The notes: a model not told the origin generated them from the letters alone. A stretch of 64,000 nt of DNA from Leptodactylus fallax (GCA_947044405.1 CAMRHE010000502.1:783501-847500), one strand, 5' to 3'. Positions 1-11,807 are shown, numbered from the stretch's first letter. Numbers and translations are program-made.

Positions 1-600
1 AAGGTCCAGACACTGAACTCCCTACCCAATGGGATCTGGGTGGTCATTCCTGGTGTCCATGCGATGGGAACATCGCCACAATCCCCGTCATACCCCTCAC
101 CTGTTACTATGGTCATCCGTCGAGGAGTTAAAGTTGTATATATTTTTCTGGTCCTAGGATTTAGGGCTGGGCCTCTTCTCCTGGTGACATCACACAGTGA
201 GGATCCTAGGACAGGTATATGGTCTCAGACAAGGGAGAGAGGGTAGTTCTGATCCTGAGAGAGATGTGAGGACACATGTCGTGTTGTTGTCCTAAGGAAG
301 TGCCCTGGGGCTAACAGCTGGAAGCCTCAGCGAACCAGACTGCAGATTTGTTTGGTATTCTTTTTTTTCTCTTTTAATCCCACTTTATTTGTGTACCGTA
401 TTCCTTGTTTTTACCTATATTTGATTGACCATCTTCTGATATGTATTCTGTGTACGTTAGCGGCTAGTACCGACCCACTTGGGTTAATAAATATATAAAA
501 TTTATAAAGCTCGTGTCATGTTATCCTATGAACCCAGACACTCACTGGGGGTGAGCGGAAGGTAAGAGGGGTGACTGCAGGTAGGCAAAGTAGCTTGGCA
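1..600. other. Intergenic, no gene recognised
   Basis: No coding region with recognisable motifs is visible. A polyadenylation-type hexamer AATAAA lies at 486-491 after an AT-rich stretch, followed by a GC-richer segment. This could be the end of an LTR or another retroelement whose remainder is left of the window, but no partner repeat is present here to test that. Confidence 0.4.
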
Positions 601-1497
601 GAGCGATATCCTTCACATACTTAATATTAAATTACTTGGTAAGACTGACAGTGAGAGAGACTTGGAGATTTTGGTTGACAGTAAGCTACCTTTAGTGACC
701 AGTGCCAGACAGTGCCATAAAATTATGGGATGCATCAAAAGAGGTCTAGATTCTCATGACAAGAACATAGTTATGCCTCTATACAAATCACTGGTATGGC
801 CACACTTAGACTATTGTGCACAATTTTGGGCTCCAGTATACAAGAAGGAAATAATCGAACTAGAGAGAGAGCAGAGAAGGGCAACAAAAATTATTAGGGG
901 AATGGGTGGATTGGAGGACAACGATAGATTAACAAACTTGGAGTTATTCAGTTTAGAAAAAAGACATCTACATCTACCTAATAACAATGTACAAATACAT
1001 GAAGGGACAGCACAAAGAACTTTCTAATGATCTTTCTACACCTAGGCCAGAGACAGTGACAAGGGGACGTCCTCTACACCTAGAACGGTGACAGTGACAA
1101 GGGGACATCCTCTACATCTGGAGGAGAGAAAGTTTCACCAGCAACAAAGAAGGGGATTCTTTACTGTAAGAACAGCGAGGCTAAGGAACTCTCTGCCCCA
1201 GGAAGTGGTGATGGTGGATTCATTAAACGAGTTCAAAGAGGGCTTGGATGTCTTTCTGGAACAGACAAATATTACAGGTTCTAGATTTTGTTAAGGACAA
1301 ATTGATCCAGGGTTTTATACTGATTGCCAGAGTTGGGAAGGGATTTTTTCCCCTGAAATGGGGAAATTGGCATAAGCCTCATGGGGTTTTTTGCCTTCCT
1401 CTGGATCAACACTGTAGGGTTATAGTTTGGACTTGATGGACTGATGTCTTCATCCAACCTCATCTACTATGTAACTATGTAACTATTTATAACAAAC
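600..1497 (+). mobile_element. 3' end of a CR1/L2-type LINE
   Basis: The segment starts inside the reverse-transcriptase ORF, keeps the C-terminal part of that ORF, and ends in a non-coding tail with the short 3' repeat ATGTAACT. The tail (about 1300-1490) recurs in reverse at 41877-42120 and 62104-62295, so this is a dispersed family whose copies share a 3' end, as expected for target-primed LINE insertion with 5' truncation. It ends directly at sequence matching the 3' flank of the OR genes, so it inserted into an OR-derived flank. Assignment to the CR1/L2 group is from protein motifs and tail style. Confidence 0.8.
602..1295 (+). pseudogene. LINE reverse transcriptase C-terminus, broken
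   Basis: The translation carries the thumb-region signature of CR1/L2 reverse transcriptases: a GKTDSERDL-like block near 640, then YKSLVWPHLDYCAQFW near 780-830, then a QRRATKIIRGMGGL block and FSLEKRHL. After a stop at 1025-1027 the same frame continues with a tail containing NSLPQEVV and FKEGLDVFLE, the usual end of this ORF. The catalytic palm with YXDD is absent because the copy is 5'-truncated. A segment of about 38 bases at 1050-1089 is tandemly repeated (VTRGRPLHLE then VTRGHPLHLE). This is a dead fragment. Whether it is CR1 or L2 is not decided. Confidence 0.8.
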
Positions 1498-2180
1498 TAA
1501 ATGCAGTTAAAGGAAAGTATCATCAGATATAATTTGTGTAAATCAGTTTTTTGTAATACTATATAACCATATTTGAAGATATTATAGATGTGTTTCATTT
1601 AAATTTTTTCTCAATATCTACATAAAAATAATAAATCTTGTGGTTTTCCATTCTATGATCATATGTGGACAGCTATAATGTATTGTTGGAGATGTAAATA
1701 ATATCAGTGACTGATCATAGTAAGAATTGTCTACAGGACTGCACTACAGTGACTGATCTCTGGACCTGAGCAATATGATCTTTGTGCGCTAAGGCCTTCA
1801 TTTTCATAACTGTTTATAGTATATATAACAATAACATTCTTAGCACTTTAACACCTTCCCACATCTGTCTGTAACACCCGCAGCCGGAGCACCCTTAGAT
1901 GCTGAAATAAATCATGACTACGGCACCTAAGGGGTTGCCCCTAACCTGATAAGCCCCCCACCCTGATTTTTTTTCAGCAGTCCCATGGCCTGTTCCATGG
2001 CCCCAGGTCTGAGATTGTTAGTTGCTGATTTGATCCGGCCTCTGGCAGGATCAATTAGTTAGGCCTGTCAGTCCATGCATATGCATAGGCTTATGGCTGT
2101 TTTACACTCCAATAGAGTATAACAGCCATCAGAAGATCATTGGTTCATGTCCACTATTGGGCCAAAATCTAAAAAAAAAA
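1490..2180 (+). other. Orphan copy of OR 3' flanking sequence
   Basis: The stretch matches the region downstream of the OR gene at 46333-47268. Its first part resembles 47440-47690 and its second part resembles 50970-51500; the Tc1-type element at 47691-50955 sits between those two blocks there. It therefore represents the uninterrupted version of that flank. No receptor coding sequence precedes it in the window. A LINE tail lies immediately upstream. The A-rich stretch near 2171-2186 is a simple run. Confidence 0.75.
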
Positions 2181-2739
2181 AAAAAATCACCCGTGTTTAT
2201 TGAATAAATAAATAACACTCAATCAAATGACACTTATCCCTTATACAGTATAAAAAATGTAAATACACAAAAAGCTACCAATAAAAAGCACAGCTCATCC
2301 CATAGTACATAAGCCCTCTACTAGCTCTGACAATTAACATGGGAGCCAAAAACACTACTGACTCACATTAAGAGTTGTCATTGGATCTGCGTGTAAATTC
2401 ACTTGTTTATTTGATTATTGGGGGTTTTGGAATCTCGCCCTCAATTGGTTGATAATTTTGATTTCTATAGACAGTTTTATGTTATTTTGAATGAATTCCA
2501 TAATTTATATCTGTAAAGATTTTCAATTTATTTCTCATTTATCAAGATTTTATATGTTATTTAAGTATTCTCTTAATTTTTCAGGACTGCATCTAAATTT
2601 AGTATTAACATGATTGTTCTGACCTGCAGAATAAAGGGAACATTTTATGGCACATGGTGAAAACTGTAATGAACAAAACCTGTAAAAAAAAGCACAAAAC
2701 CATGATGTCTAATTTCACCTCATTAATATGTATTTAGCT
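2181..2739. repeat. Dispersed repeat, also present at 20590-20890 and 51520-51840
   Basis: About 2200-2340 resembles 51520-51840. About 2430-2720 resembles 20600-20890 closely, including the shared phrase TTTCAGGACTGCATCTAAAT. No coding potential. It may be a non-autonomous transposon or part of the duplicated OR unit; its termini are not clear. Confidence 0.55.
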
Positions 2740-2936
2740 TTAAACTACAGATAAATAAACCTGGTACATATTTATCGGATTCATTATTATGTTCTACTCA
2801 GTAATTCCAGACATCCCCTGAGACTCATTATTTTTTCTCTCTAACTTTTAAAGTTTTCAGCGGCAATCTTTCTCCAATGTAACAAACTATTATCTCTAAT
2901 TGTATATTCTGTAGGGACTTCAGGTTCACATATATA
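2740..2936 (+). other. Orphan copy of OR 5' flank, cut by Tc1 insertion
   Basis: This segment aligns by eye with 19366-19560, 29845-30040 and 45835-46040; the last two lie just upstream of intact OR genes. The match stops at the TA where the Tc1-type element begins, and beyond that element lies a minisatellite rather than the rest of the flank or a receptor. The receptor that may once have followed is not present in the window. Confidence 0.75.
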
Positions 2937-4503
2937 CAGTCATGGCCAAAAGTTTTGAGAATGATACAAATATTAATTTTTACAAAGTCTACTGCTTCAG
3001 TTTTTCTAATGGCAATTTGCATATACTCCAGAATGTTATAAAGAGTGATCAGCTTAACAGCAATTACTTGCAAAGTCAATATTTGCCTAGAAAATGAACT
3101 TTATCCCCCAAAACACATTTCAACATCATTGCAGCCCTGCCTTAAAAGGACCACCTAACATCGTTTCAGTGATTGCTCCATTAACACAGGTGTGGGTGTT
3201 GATGAGGACAGGGCTGGAGATCAATCTGTCATGATTAAGTAAGAATGACACCACTGGACACTTTAAAAGGAGGCTGGTGCTTACCATCATTGTTTCTCTT
3301 CTGTTAAACATGGTTATCTCTAAAGAAACACGTGCAGTCATCATTGCACTGCACAAAAATGTCCCAACTGGGAAGAGTATTGCAGCTAGAAAGATTGCAC
3401 CTCAGTCAACAATCTATCGCATCATCAAGAACTTCAAGGAGAGAGGTTCCATTGGTGCCAAAAAGGCTCCAGGGCGCCCAAGAAAGACCAGCAAGCGGCA
3501 GGACCGTCTCTTAAAAGTGTTTCAGCTGCGGGATGGGGCTACCAGCAGTGCAGAGCTTGCTGAGGAATGGCAGCAGGCAGGTGTGAGTGCATCTGCATGC
3601 ACTGTGAGGCGGAGACTCTTGGAGCAAGGCCTGGTCTGAAGGAGGGCAGCAAAGAAGCCACTTCTCTCCAGAAAAAACATCAGGGACAGACTGATATTCT
3701 GCAAAAGGTACAGGAAGTGGACTGCTGAGGACTGGGGTAAAGTCATTTTCTCTGATGAATCCCCTTTTCGATTGTTTGGAACATCTGGAAAACAGCTTAT
3801 TCGGAGAAGAAGAGGTGAGCGCTACCACCAGTCTTGTGTCATGCCAACTGTAAAGCATCCTGAAACCATTCATGTGTGGGGTTGCTTCTCAGCCAAGGGA
3901 ATCGGCTCTCTCACAGTCTTGCCTAAAAACACAGCCATGAATAAAGAATGGTACCAGAATGTCCTCCAAGAGCAACTTCTCCCAACCGTCCAAGAGCAGT
4001 TTGGCGCTCAACAATGCCTTTTCCAGCATGATGGAGCACCTTGCCATAAAGCAAAGGTGATAACTAAATGGCTCAGGGAACAAAACATAGAGATTTTGGG
4101 TCCATGGCCTGGAAACTCCCCAGATCTTAATCCCATTGAGAACTTGTGGTCAATCATCAAGAGACGGGTGGACGAACAAAAACCAACAAATTCAGACAAA
4201 ATTAAAGCATTGATTCTGCAAGAATGGACTGCTATCAGTCAGGATTTGGTCCAGAAGTTGATTGAGAGCATGCCAGGGAGAATTGCAGAGGTCCTGAAGA
4301 AGAAGGGTCAACACTGCAAATATTGACTTGCTGCATTAACTCATTCTAACTGTCAATATAAGCTTCTGTTACTCATAATATGAATGCAATTCTATTTCTG
4401 TATGTGATAAAAACATCTGACAAACACACAGAAAAACCAGAGGGCAGCAGATCATGTGAAAATAGAATATTTGTGTCATTCCCAAAACTTTTGGCCATGA
4501 CTG
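2937..4503 (+). mobile_element. Tc1-type transposon, copy 1
   Basis: The inverted termini begin CAGTCATGGCCAAAAGTTTT on the left and end with the complementary sequence on the right. TA dinucleotides at 2935-2936 and 4504-4505 form the target duplication typical of Tc1/mariner. The 1.57-kb length and a single transposase frame fit a near full-length member. A second copy of the same family lies on the minus strand at 48923-50487. Confidence 0.93.
3310..4326 (+). pseudogene. Tc1-type transposase with one nonsense codon
   Basis: The frame spans about 338 residues, the usual Tc1 transposase length. The N-terminal paired-like helix-turn-helix DNA-binding part covers roughly residues 1-110 and includes a GRPRKTS AT-hook-like motif. 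The C-terminal DDE domain has its first Asp in FSDES (near 3757), its second in QHDGAPCHK (near 4030) and its Glu in NSPDLNPIENLW (near 4115-4150). One in-frame TGA at 3637-3639 breaks it; at the same point the other copy reads TCA (Ser). There is no other frame change, so this copy is one substitution away from an open frame. The ATG at 3310 matches the start in the second copy. Family function is cut-and-paste transposition; this copy is predicted inactive unless the stop is read through. Confidence 0.93.
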
Positions 4504-7500
4504 TAGGTAGGTACATGTCCTCGGTGTATTCTGTAGTTACTATAGGTAGGTTCATGGTCTGGGTGTACTCTGTAGTTACTATAGGTAGGTCCATGGTCTC
4601 GGTGTATTCTGTAGTTACTATAGGTAGGTTCATGGTCTCGGTATATTCTGTAGTTACTATAGGTAGGTTTATGGTCTCGGTGTATTCTGTAGTTACTATA
4701 GGTAGGTTCATGGTCTGGGTGTACTCTGTAGGTACTATAAGTAGGTCGGTCTGGGTGTATTCTGTAGTTACTATAGGTAGGTTCATGGTCTGGGTGTCCT
4801 CTGTAGTTACTATAGGTAGGTTCATGGTCTTGGTGCACTCTGTAGTTACTATAGGTAGGTTCATGGTCTGGGTGTATTCTGTAGTTACTATAGGTAGGTC
4901 CATGGTCTGGGTGTATTTTGTAGTTACTATAGGTAGGTTCATGGTCTGGGTGTCCTCTGTAGTTACTTTAGGTAGGTTCATGGTCTGGGTGTACTCTGTA
5001 GTTACTATAGGTAGGTTCATGGTCTGGTGTATTCTGTAGTTACATAGGTAGGTTATGGTCTCGGTGTATTCTGTAGTTACTTAGGTAGGTCATGGTCTGG
5101 GTGGTGTATTCTGTAGTTACTATAGGTAGGTTCATGGTCTTGGTGTATTCTGTAGTTACTATAGGTAGGTCCATGGTCTGGGTGTATTCTGTAGTTACTA
5201 TAGGTAGGTTCATGGTCTCGGTGTATTCTGTAGTTACTATAGGTAGGTTCATGGACTGGGTGTCCTCTGTAGTTACTTTAGGTAGGTTCATGGTCTGGGT
5301 GTACTCTGTAGTTACTATAGGTAGGTTCATGGTCTTGGTCTTGTTGGTGTCTGCTGTTACTCTGTAGTTACTATAGGTAGGTTCATGGTCTGAGTGTATT
5401 CTGTAGTTACTATAGGTAGGTTTATGGTCTCGGTGTATTCTGTAGTACTATAGGTAGGTCATGGTCTTGGTGTATTCTGTAGTTACTATAGGTAGGTCAT
5501 GGTCTGGGTGTACTCTGTAGTTACTATAGGTAGGTTCATGGTCTGGGTGTACTCTGTAGTTACTATGGGGAGGAGGCGCGGGGTCTGTGTAGACTAGGTA
5601 GGTTTATGGCTCGGGTACTCTGTAGTTACTATAGGTAGGTTCATGGTCTCGGTGTATTCTGTAGTTACTATAGGTAGGTTTATGGTCTCGGTGTATTCTG
5701 TAGTTACTATAGGTAGGTTCATGGTCTTGGTGTATTCTGTAGTTACTATAGGAAGGTTCATGGTCTGGGTGTACTCTGTAGTTACTATAGGTAGGTTCAT
5801 GGTCTGGGTGTATTCTGTAGTTACTATAGGTAGGTTCATGGTCTGGGTGTACTCTGTAGTTACTATAGGTAGGTTCATAGTCTCGGTGTATTCTGTAGTT
5901 ACAATAGGTAGGTCCATGGTCTGGGTGTATTCTGTAGTTACTATAGGTAGGTTTATGGTCTCTGTGTATTCTGTAGTTACTATAGGTAGGTTCATGGTCT
6001 CGGTGTACTCTGTAGTTACTATAGGTAGGTTCATGGTCTCGGTGTACTCTGTAGTTACTATAGGTAGGTTCATGGTCTTGGTGTATTCTGTAGTTACTAT
6101 AGGTAGGTTCATGGTCTGGGTGTCCTCTGTAGTTACTATAGGTAGGTTCATGGTCTGGGTGTCCTCTGTAGTTACTATAGGTAGGTTCATGGTCTTGGTG
6201 TATTCTGTAGTTACTATAGGTAGGTTCATGGTCTCGGTATATTCTGTAGTTACTATAGGTAGGTTCATGGTCTCGGTGTATTCTGTAGTTACTATAGGTA
6301 GGTTCATGGTCTGGGTGTACTCTGTAGTTACTATAGGTAGGTTCATGGTCTTGGTGTATTCTGTAGTTACTATAGGTAGGTTTATGGTCTTGGTGTATTC
6401 TGCAGTTACTATAGGTAGGTTCATGGTCTCGGTATATTCTGTAGTTACTATAGGTAGGTTCATGGTCTCGGTGTACTCTGTAGTTACTATAGGTAGGTTC
6501 ATGGTCTGGGTGTACTCTGTAGTTACTATAGGTAGGTTCATGGTCTTGGTGTATTCTGTAGTTACTATAGGTAGGTTTATGGTCTCGGTGTATTCTGTAG
6601 TTACTATAGGTAGGTTCATGGTCTTGGTGTATTCTGTAGTTACTATAGGTAGGTTCATGGTCTGGGTGTATTCTGTAGTTACTATAGGTAGGTTCATGGT
6701 CTCGGTGTATTCTGTAGTTACTATAGGTAGGTTCATGGTCTGGGTGTATTCTGTAGTTACTATAGGTAGGTTTATGGTCTCGGTGTACTCTGCAGTTACT
6801 ATAGGTAGGTTCATAGTCTTGGTGTATTCTGTAGTTACTATAGGAAGGTTCATGGTCTGGGTGTCCTCTGTAGTTACTATAGGTAGGTTCATGGTCTGGG
6901 TGTACTCTGTAGTTACTATAGGTAGGTTCATAGTCTGGGTGTATTCTGTAGTTACTATAGGAAGGTTCATGGTCTGGGTGTCCTCTGTAGTTACTATAGG
7001 TAGGTTCATGGTCTCGGTGTATTCTGTAGTTACTATAGGTAGGTCCATGGTCTGGGTGTATTCTGTAGTTAATATAGGTAGGTCCATGGTCTGGGTGTAT
7101 TCTGTAGTTACTATAGGTAGGTACATGGCCTGGGTGTACTCTGTAGTTACTATAGGTAGGTTCATGGTCTCGGTGTAATCTGTAGTTACTATAGGTAGGT
7201 TCATGGTCTCGGTGTATTCTGTAGTTACTACAGGTAGGTTCATGGTCTGGGTGTATTCTGTAGTTACTAAAGGTAGGTTCATAGTCTGGGTGTACTCTGT
7301 AGTTACTATAGGTAGGTCATGGTCTGGGTGTACTCTGTAGTTACTATAGGTAGGTTCATGGTCTGGGTGTACTCTGTAGTACTATAGGTAGGTTATGGTC
7401 TGGGTGTACTCTGTAGTTACTATAGGTAGGTTCATGGTCTTGGTGTACTCTGTAGTTACTATAGGTAGGTTCATGGTCTGGGTGTACTCTGTAGTTACTA

Positions 7501-7737
7501 TAGGTAGGTTCATGGTCTGGGTGTACTCTGTAGTTACTATAGGTAGGTTCATGGTCTGGGTGTACTCTGTAGTTACTATAGGAAGGTTCATGGTCTGGGT
7601 GTACTCTGTAGTTACTATAGGTAGGTTCATAGTCTCGGTGTATTCTGTAGTTACAATAGGTATGTCCATGGTCTGGGTGTATTCTGTAGTTACTATAGGT
7701 AGGTTTATGGTCTCGGTGTATTCTGTAGATAGTAACT
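4504..7737. repeat. 39-bp minisatellite array
   Basis: About 80 tandem copies of a 39-bp unit containing TATAGGTAGGTTCATGGTCT and then a GTGTATTCTGTAGTTAC segment. Variants are mostly single substitutions (for example GGTCTGG, GGTCTCG, GGTCTTG), with a few short or damaged units near 5030-5100, 5330-5600 and 7310-7390. The period is divisible by three and the unit has no stop in several frames, so long reading frames appear on both strands. These are not evidence of a protein. The array starts at the Tc1 target TA on the left and ends next to a small inverted-repeat element on the right. Confidence 0.95.
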
Positions 7738-7905
7738 CAGGATAGGCAATCAATATTAGATCTGCAGGGGTGCTGTACAAACTGTAGTGGTGAGTGTAGG
7801 TACCACAGCACTGCCCCATTAAAGTCTCTGTAACGATATGCAGGGGTTTCAGGTGTTGGGTCCCCCTGCAGATCTAATATTGATGGCCTATCCTGAGAAA
7901 GTGGC
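7738..7905. repeat. Short inverted-repeat element
   Basis: Arms containing GGATAGGCAATCAATATTAG and a GATCTGCAGGGG segment on the left are matched in reverse by CCCCCTGCAGATCTAATATT and GATGGCCTATCC on the right, around a spacer of about 90 bases. A related, more diverged sequence lies at 23205-23500, so this is a dispersed palindromic family. No coding capacity. Confidence 0.7.
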
Positions 7906-7914
7906 TAACTCTTT

Positions 7915-8215
7915 GAGGCAGGCGCCCGACGTGGCTTAAATGCTGCGGTAGAAACATGGTGGAAAACAACGCGAATCCCATCCCCATTTTGCAGTAAAAT
8001 ATGGTCACGTATTTTGTAAATTGCAGCATGTCAATTATACCTATGGAAACGCCGGCGGCTTCCCTATGGGTATAATTGAAGCAGAAAGTCCGCAGAGGAA
8101 ACCTCTGTGAACTTTCTGTGCAATGCGCTGCGGGAAGAACCGCAATGCGTTGCCGTTGCGGCTTTTCCCACAGCGCTTTTTTGCTGCGGGATGCTACATG
8201 GGGCCTTGAGTAATC
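7915..8215. repeat. Palindromic MITE-like element, GC-rich
   Basis: The ends are imperfect inverted copies (near 7920 and TACATGGGGCCTTGAG at the right), with internal CGC-rich arms. Relatives are at 22965-23180 (complete) and 18890-19025 (half). This is a non-autonomous DNA element by structure; the superfamily is not determined. Confidence 0.55.
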
Positions 8216-8834
8216 AGCAATTCAATAACTTAGGAATCACTTATTGCAGGAGGTCTGGGGAGTCACTGGGTGGACTTCGGGGGGGGCACGTTGTATTAAT
8301 GAATATGGGGGGAGAACACAGACAGCCTGCTATACAAATAAAGTATAGCAGCCCTAATGTTCCTTAGGGCTGCACCTGCTATACAGAGAGAGTATAGTGA
8401 CCCTAACATTTGTTAGAGTTGCTAACTGATGCACTAGAAAGGGTTAATTGCAGTCCACAACTTGACCACAATTAAACCTAAGCTCGGAAGTCACAGTCAA
8501 GGGTTTACACTCGGTCATAACACACAGACAAGTTATGTCTAGGATTCGCCCCCTTCTAGTGCAGGGACTCCTGCTATGACGGAGTCCCTTCATTGTGGGT
8601 ATAACTTCTTTATACAGCAATGAGCCTCAGTTTGGTGCTAGTGCAGTGTAGTGCATTGCAGGGTTGGAGAGTGAGTAGTGCACAATGTTTATGCATACAG
8701 CTCACACCCTGGACATGAAAGGGTGTGGTAGTGGAATATATTTAACACAGGGGCACTACTGTATGTTATAACTTCAGCGTCCCTGCACTATCTAACCAGA
8801 GCCACATGATTTATACAGCTCCACAACTCTGCTA
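8216..8834. other. Intergenic with short palindromes
   Basis: No gene seen. Short inverted repeats occur around 8330-8400 (AGCAGCCCTAA near TTAGGGCTGC). The rest is unassigned. Confidence 0.4.
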
Positions 8835-10330
8835 AGCATACAGCTGGCAGCACCACAACACATAGGTGGCAATACCCCAGGTGCCAGACCCCTCCAACAC
8901 ACAGGCAGCACCCCCACATGCACACAGGTGGCAGCACCTCTGGGCCCACCACCACCAACCCTCACCTACACACACAGGAAGTGCCCCACGTACATGAAGG
9001 TAGTACCTAAGGGACCCGCACACTACATGGCAGTGCCCCTCGCACCCTCCGCCACATGCCCACAGGTGGAAGCACCCAAGCGACCACCACCAGCATCCCC
9101 TCATGCACACATGTAGCACCCCAGGGACTCCCAAACATGCACACAGGTGGAAGCACCCTGGGACCACCTCCTGAACTTCCTCTCACACAAAAGCAGTACC
9201 CCAGAAACCCAACACACAAAGTCAATACCCCAGGGATCCCACACAGACACATGCAGCAGCCACCCAGGGACCCGAAACCCCATAGGACCCTGCCCCCCAT
9301 TATATGCAAGCAGCACCCCAGGAACCCTTACTCCCCCGTTAGATGCCAGAAGCACCCCAAGGACCCCTGCTGCCCCCTATAGATGCCCGAAGCACACCAA
9401 GGACGAATGCCTGCATAATTAGATGCCAATGGCACCCCAGGAACCCGTGTCTGCACCCCCTTTAGTTGCCAGAAGCACACCAGGGACACCTTCCCCCTAT
9501 CCATGCCAGCACCATCCCCCTTAGATGCCAACACCACCCTAAGGACCTCCCCTTTATGCCAGCAGCACCTCAAAGACCCCTGCCCTCCTTCAGATGCCAG
9601 CAGCACCCCAAGGACCCAGCCTTCCTTCAGATTTCAGCAGCACCCCAAGGACCCATTCCCCTCCCTTAAATACCAGCAGCACCCCAAGAACTCCTGCTCC
9701 CCTTTAGATGCCAGCAGCATCCCCAAGGACCCCTGCCCCCCTGTTTAGATGCCAGAAGCACAAGGACGCATGTCCCTATATTTAGACTCCAATGGCACCC
9801 CAGGGACTGTGTCTCCACATCCTTTACTTGACTGCCTCCCCCGTTTAGATGCCAGCAGCACCTCAAGCACCCCTGCCCTTTAGATGCCACAAGAGCCCTA
9901 GGGACCCCTGCCCTCTATCCATGCCAGCAATACCCCCCCTTAGATGCCAACAGCACCTCAAGGATCCCCCCTTTATGCCAGCAGCGCCCCAAGTACCCCT
10001 TTAAATGCCAGATGCACCCCAAGGTTTCCTGCAACTCTATATGCCAGAAGAACCCCCCCTTTAGATGCCAGAAGCACCCCAAGGACTCCCCTGTCTCCTC
10101 TTCAGATGCCAGCACCCTGAGGACCCCTGCTCCCCATTTTTATGCCAGCAGCACTCCAAGGACCCCTGCCCCTCCTTCAGATGCCAGCAGAACCCCAAAG
10201 CAGCAGTACCCCAAAGACCCCTGCCCACCTCCCCTTAGATGCCAGCAGCACCCAAAGGACCCTGTCTCCCTCGATGCCAATGACTTCCTATACCACCCTA
10301 AACATCAATCCACCCCCCCCAGACCCTTCA
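8835..10330. repeat. Degenerate C-rich 37-38 bp minisatellite
   Basis: Tandem units built around ATGCCAGCAGCACCCCAAGG followed by ACCCCTGCCCCC. The period is about 37-38 bases in the better part (9300-10290). The left part (8835-9290) has a related but more diverged unit with ACACAGGTGG and AGCACCC. Reading frames here are proline-rich, differ in every frame, and look like by-products of composition. The strand is strongly purine/pyrimidine biased. Confidence 0.8.
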
Positions 10331-10771
10331 GGATACAGTCCCATGTAAAACATTACTTTCTTTTTAGCCTCAACATGCAGTCCCCTGTAGATACATCACT
10401 CCTTCCCCCTCAGCCTCCTCCAACATGCAGTCCATGCAAAACAATCCTATCACTCCACTTCCATCATACAGTCCCACAAGACAGTGCTCATTGGTTTCTG
10501 TTCTCCTCTGGTCTCCCGCTTCCTCTATAGAGCACAAAGCTGTGATGGAAGAGACCCTGCCCTCCTCGGAGTGGCCCCGTCCCTTCCTGTGACATCACAC
10601 CTACCAGGAGCTACTCCACTCTAGTCACAACCCTCTGCACATGCTCAGCGGCCATCTTTATTCTTTTCCTGCAAGAGCTAGGAGGACCAGGACATCGCAG
10701 GGGGCATGATGCAATGATAAAGGTAGTAGTAGAATAGTTTTTCTAAAGGCTATTCCAACGTGTCCTTAGTT
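10331..10771. other. Intergenic, no gene recognised
   Basis: Non-repetitive, moderately C-rich DNA following the minisatellite. No coding motif or mobile-element terminus recognised. Confidence 0.35.
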
Positions 10772-10890
10772 TCAAATGCGATTCGTTATCACAAAGCGTG
10801 AGGAAATCCAGATCCGATGCCAAACGAAGATTTCCTGAAATTCGGATCGAATTCCACTTTGTCAGCTTCGATTCGTTCATCTCTATTCAT
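10772..10890 (-). mobile_element. Fragment of hAT-type MITE
   Basis: The segment matches the termini of the complete element at 54889-55310, ending in the inverted-repeat sequence TTCGTTCATCTCTA. It carries the same GAATTCGGATC and AATTCCAC motifs in the opposite orientation. Only one end is present. Confidence 0.7.
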
Positions 10891-11002
10891 AATGTCAATA
10901 ACTGCCCAGTTTATGTCTATCATGTCACAGGCATTAAATGGTTGTCCAGTTAATTTTCAGTTAAAAAGTTTAATTTTCAACAGACAGTACTTGGTTGGCT
11001 AA

Positions 11003-11212
11003 GGCTAGATTCACATCTGTGCTAGGCTCTCTGTCATTCAGGTCCATGGGCAGACCCGAACGACGGAGAGCCTGACCACCAAAACAGTTGTTACCCATGG
11101 ACACCTTAGAATAATTCTTCTGTGCAGGACTTTTCTCTCCACCGAATTCTGGCGGTTTCTGTACTGGTGTCTCCAATGGAGACTCCAGCGCAGATATGAA
11201 CTTAGCCTAAAG
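11003..11212. mobile_element. Palindromic MITE-like element
   Basis: The left end AGGCTAGATTCACATCTGTG is matched in reverse by the right end CGCAGATATGAACTTAGCCT. The total length is about 210 bases with no coding capacity. A similar terminus pair flanks 21205-21400. Confidence 0.65.
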
Positions 11213-11491
11213 CTAGTTGCACAAGACCGTGTACCCACCACCAGCCGTGATTGAACAGCATGGCCAGTACACGGGCGACACATGGATATCATCTGTGTGC
11301 CGTGCCGTGCACCAGCCATGCTTCCATGGACCCATTCATTCAATGAAATAGGAGCTGACCTATTCAATTCTATCACCCCGCACACTGATCTGTGTAATAC
11401 ACGGTCATGTGCATCATGGGCTGATAGAATTGAATGGGTCAGTGGGAAAAACCCAGATAGCACACTGACCTAACACATGGTCATCTACAAG
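11213..11491. other. Intergenic, possible decayed inverted-repeat element
   Basis: Weak terminal similarity in reverse orientation between about 11217-11235 and 11470-11491 suggests another small element, but the match is too poor to assert. No gene. Confidence 0.3.
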
Positions 11492-11807
11492 TGTTGGCAG
11501 CGGATTAATCTTTGAACTGTCCAGGAGTTCACCAGTAAACATATATTTATTCAGGAACGAGGATAATCCACTTTACAATTGGTATTCACTATCTTAGTAT
11601 CTCTGCTTCTTGTCTGTGAGCTTCCATGGGCTCTGCTCTGTGCTGCAGTTCCAATTACAGAGAGAGGAACTTCCTGGTTTGCTAATATAGCCCCCACCTT
11701 ATTAACAACATAACACTATCCTTAGAGACAGAAGCTTATGCAGTTATAAACATACAGTATAAACAGTAGTTGTTGCAATACAGGCAATAATAAACATTAT
11801 TCCAACA
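11492..11807 (-). repeat. copia copy 1, 3' LTR
   Basis: It begins TGTTGG and ends CCAACA, the canonical TG...CA termini in a six-base inverted repeat. It matches 17402-17727 and 58121-58431. The outer flanking bases do not show an obvious five-base target duplication by eye. Confidence 0.92.

Noticed and set aside
40..246. Possible small protein at the window start
   Set aside because: No motif, repeat in other copies or splice context supports it.
4504..7737. Open frames of up to about 560 codons on both strands over the 39-bp array
   Set aside because: The period is a multiple of three and the unit lacks stops in several frames, so frames on both strands stay open automatically. There is no start context, domain or non-repeat extension.
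10012..10530. Proline-rich 172-codon frame in the C-rich array
   Set aside because: It overlaps a degenerate minisatellite, and similar proline-rich peptides occur in the other frames.
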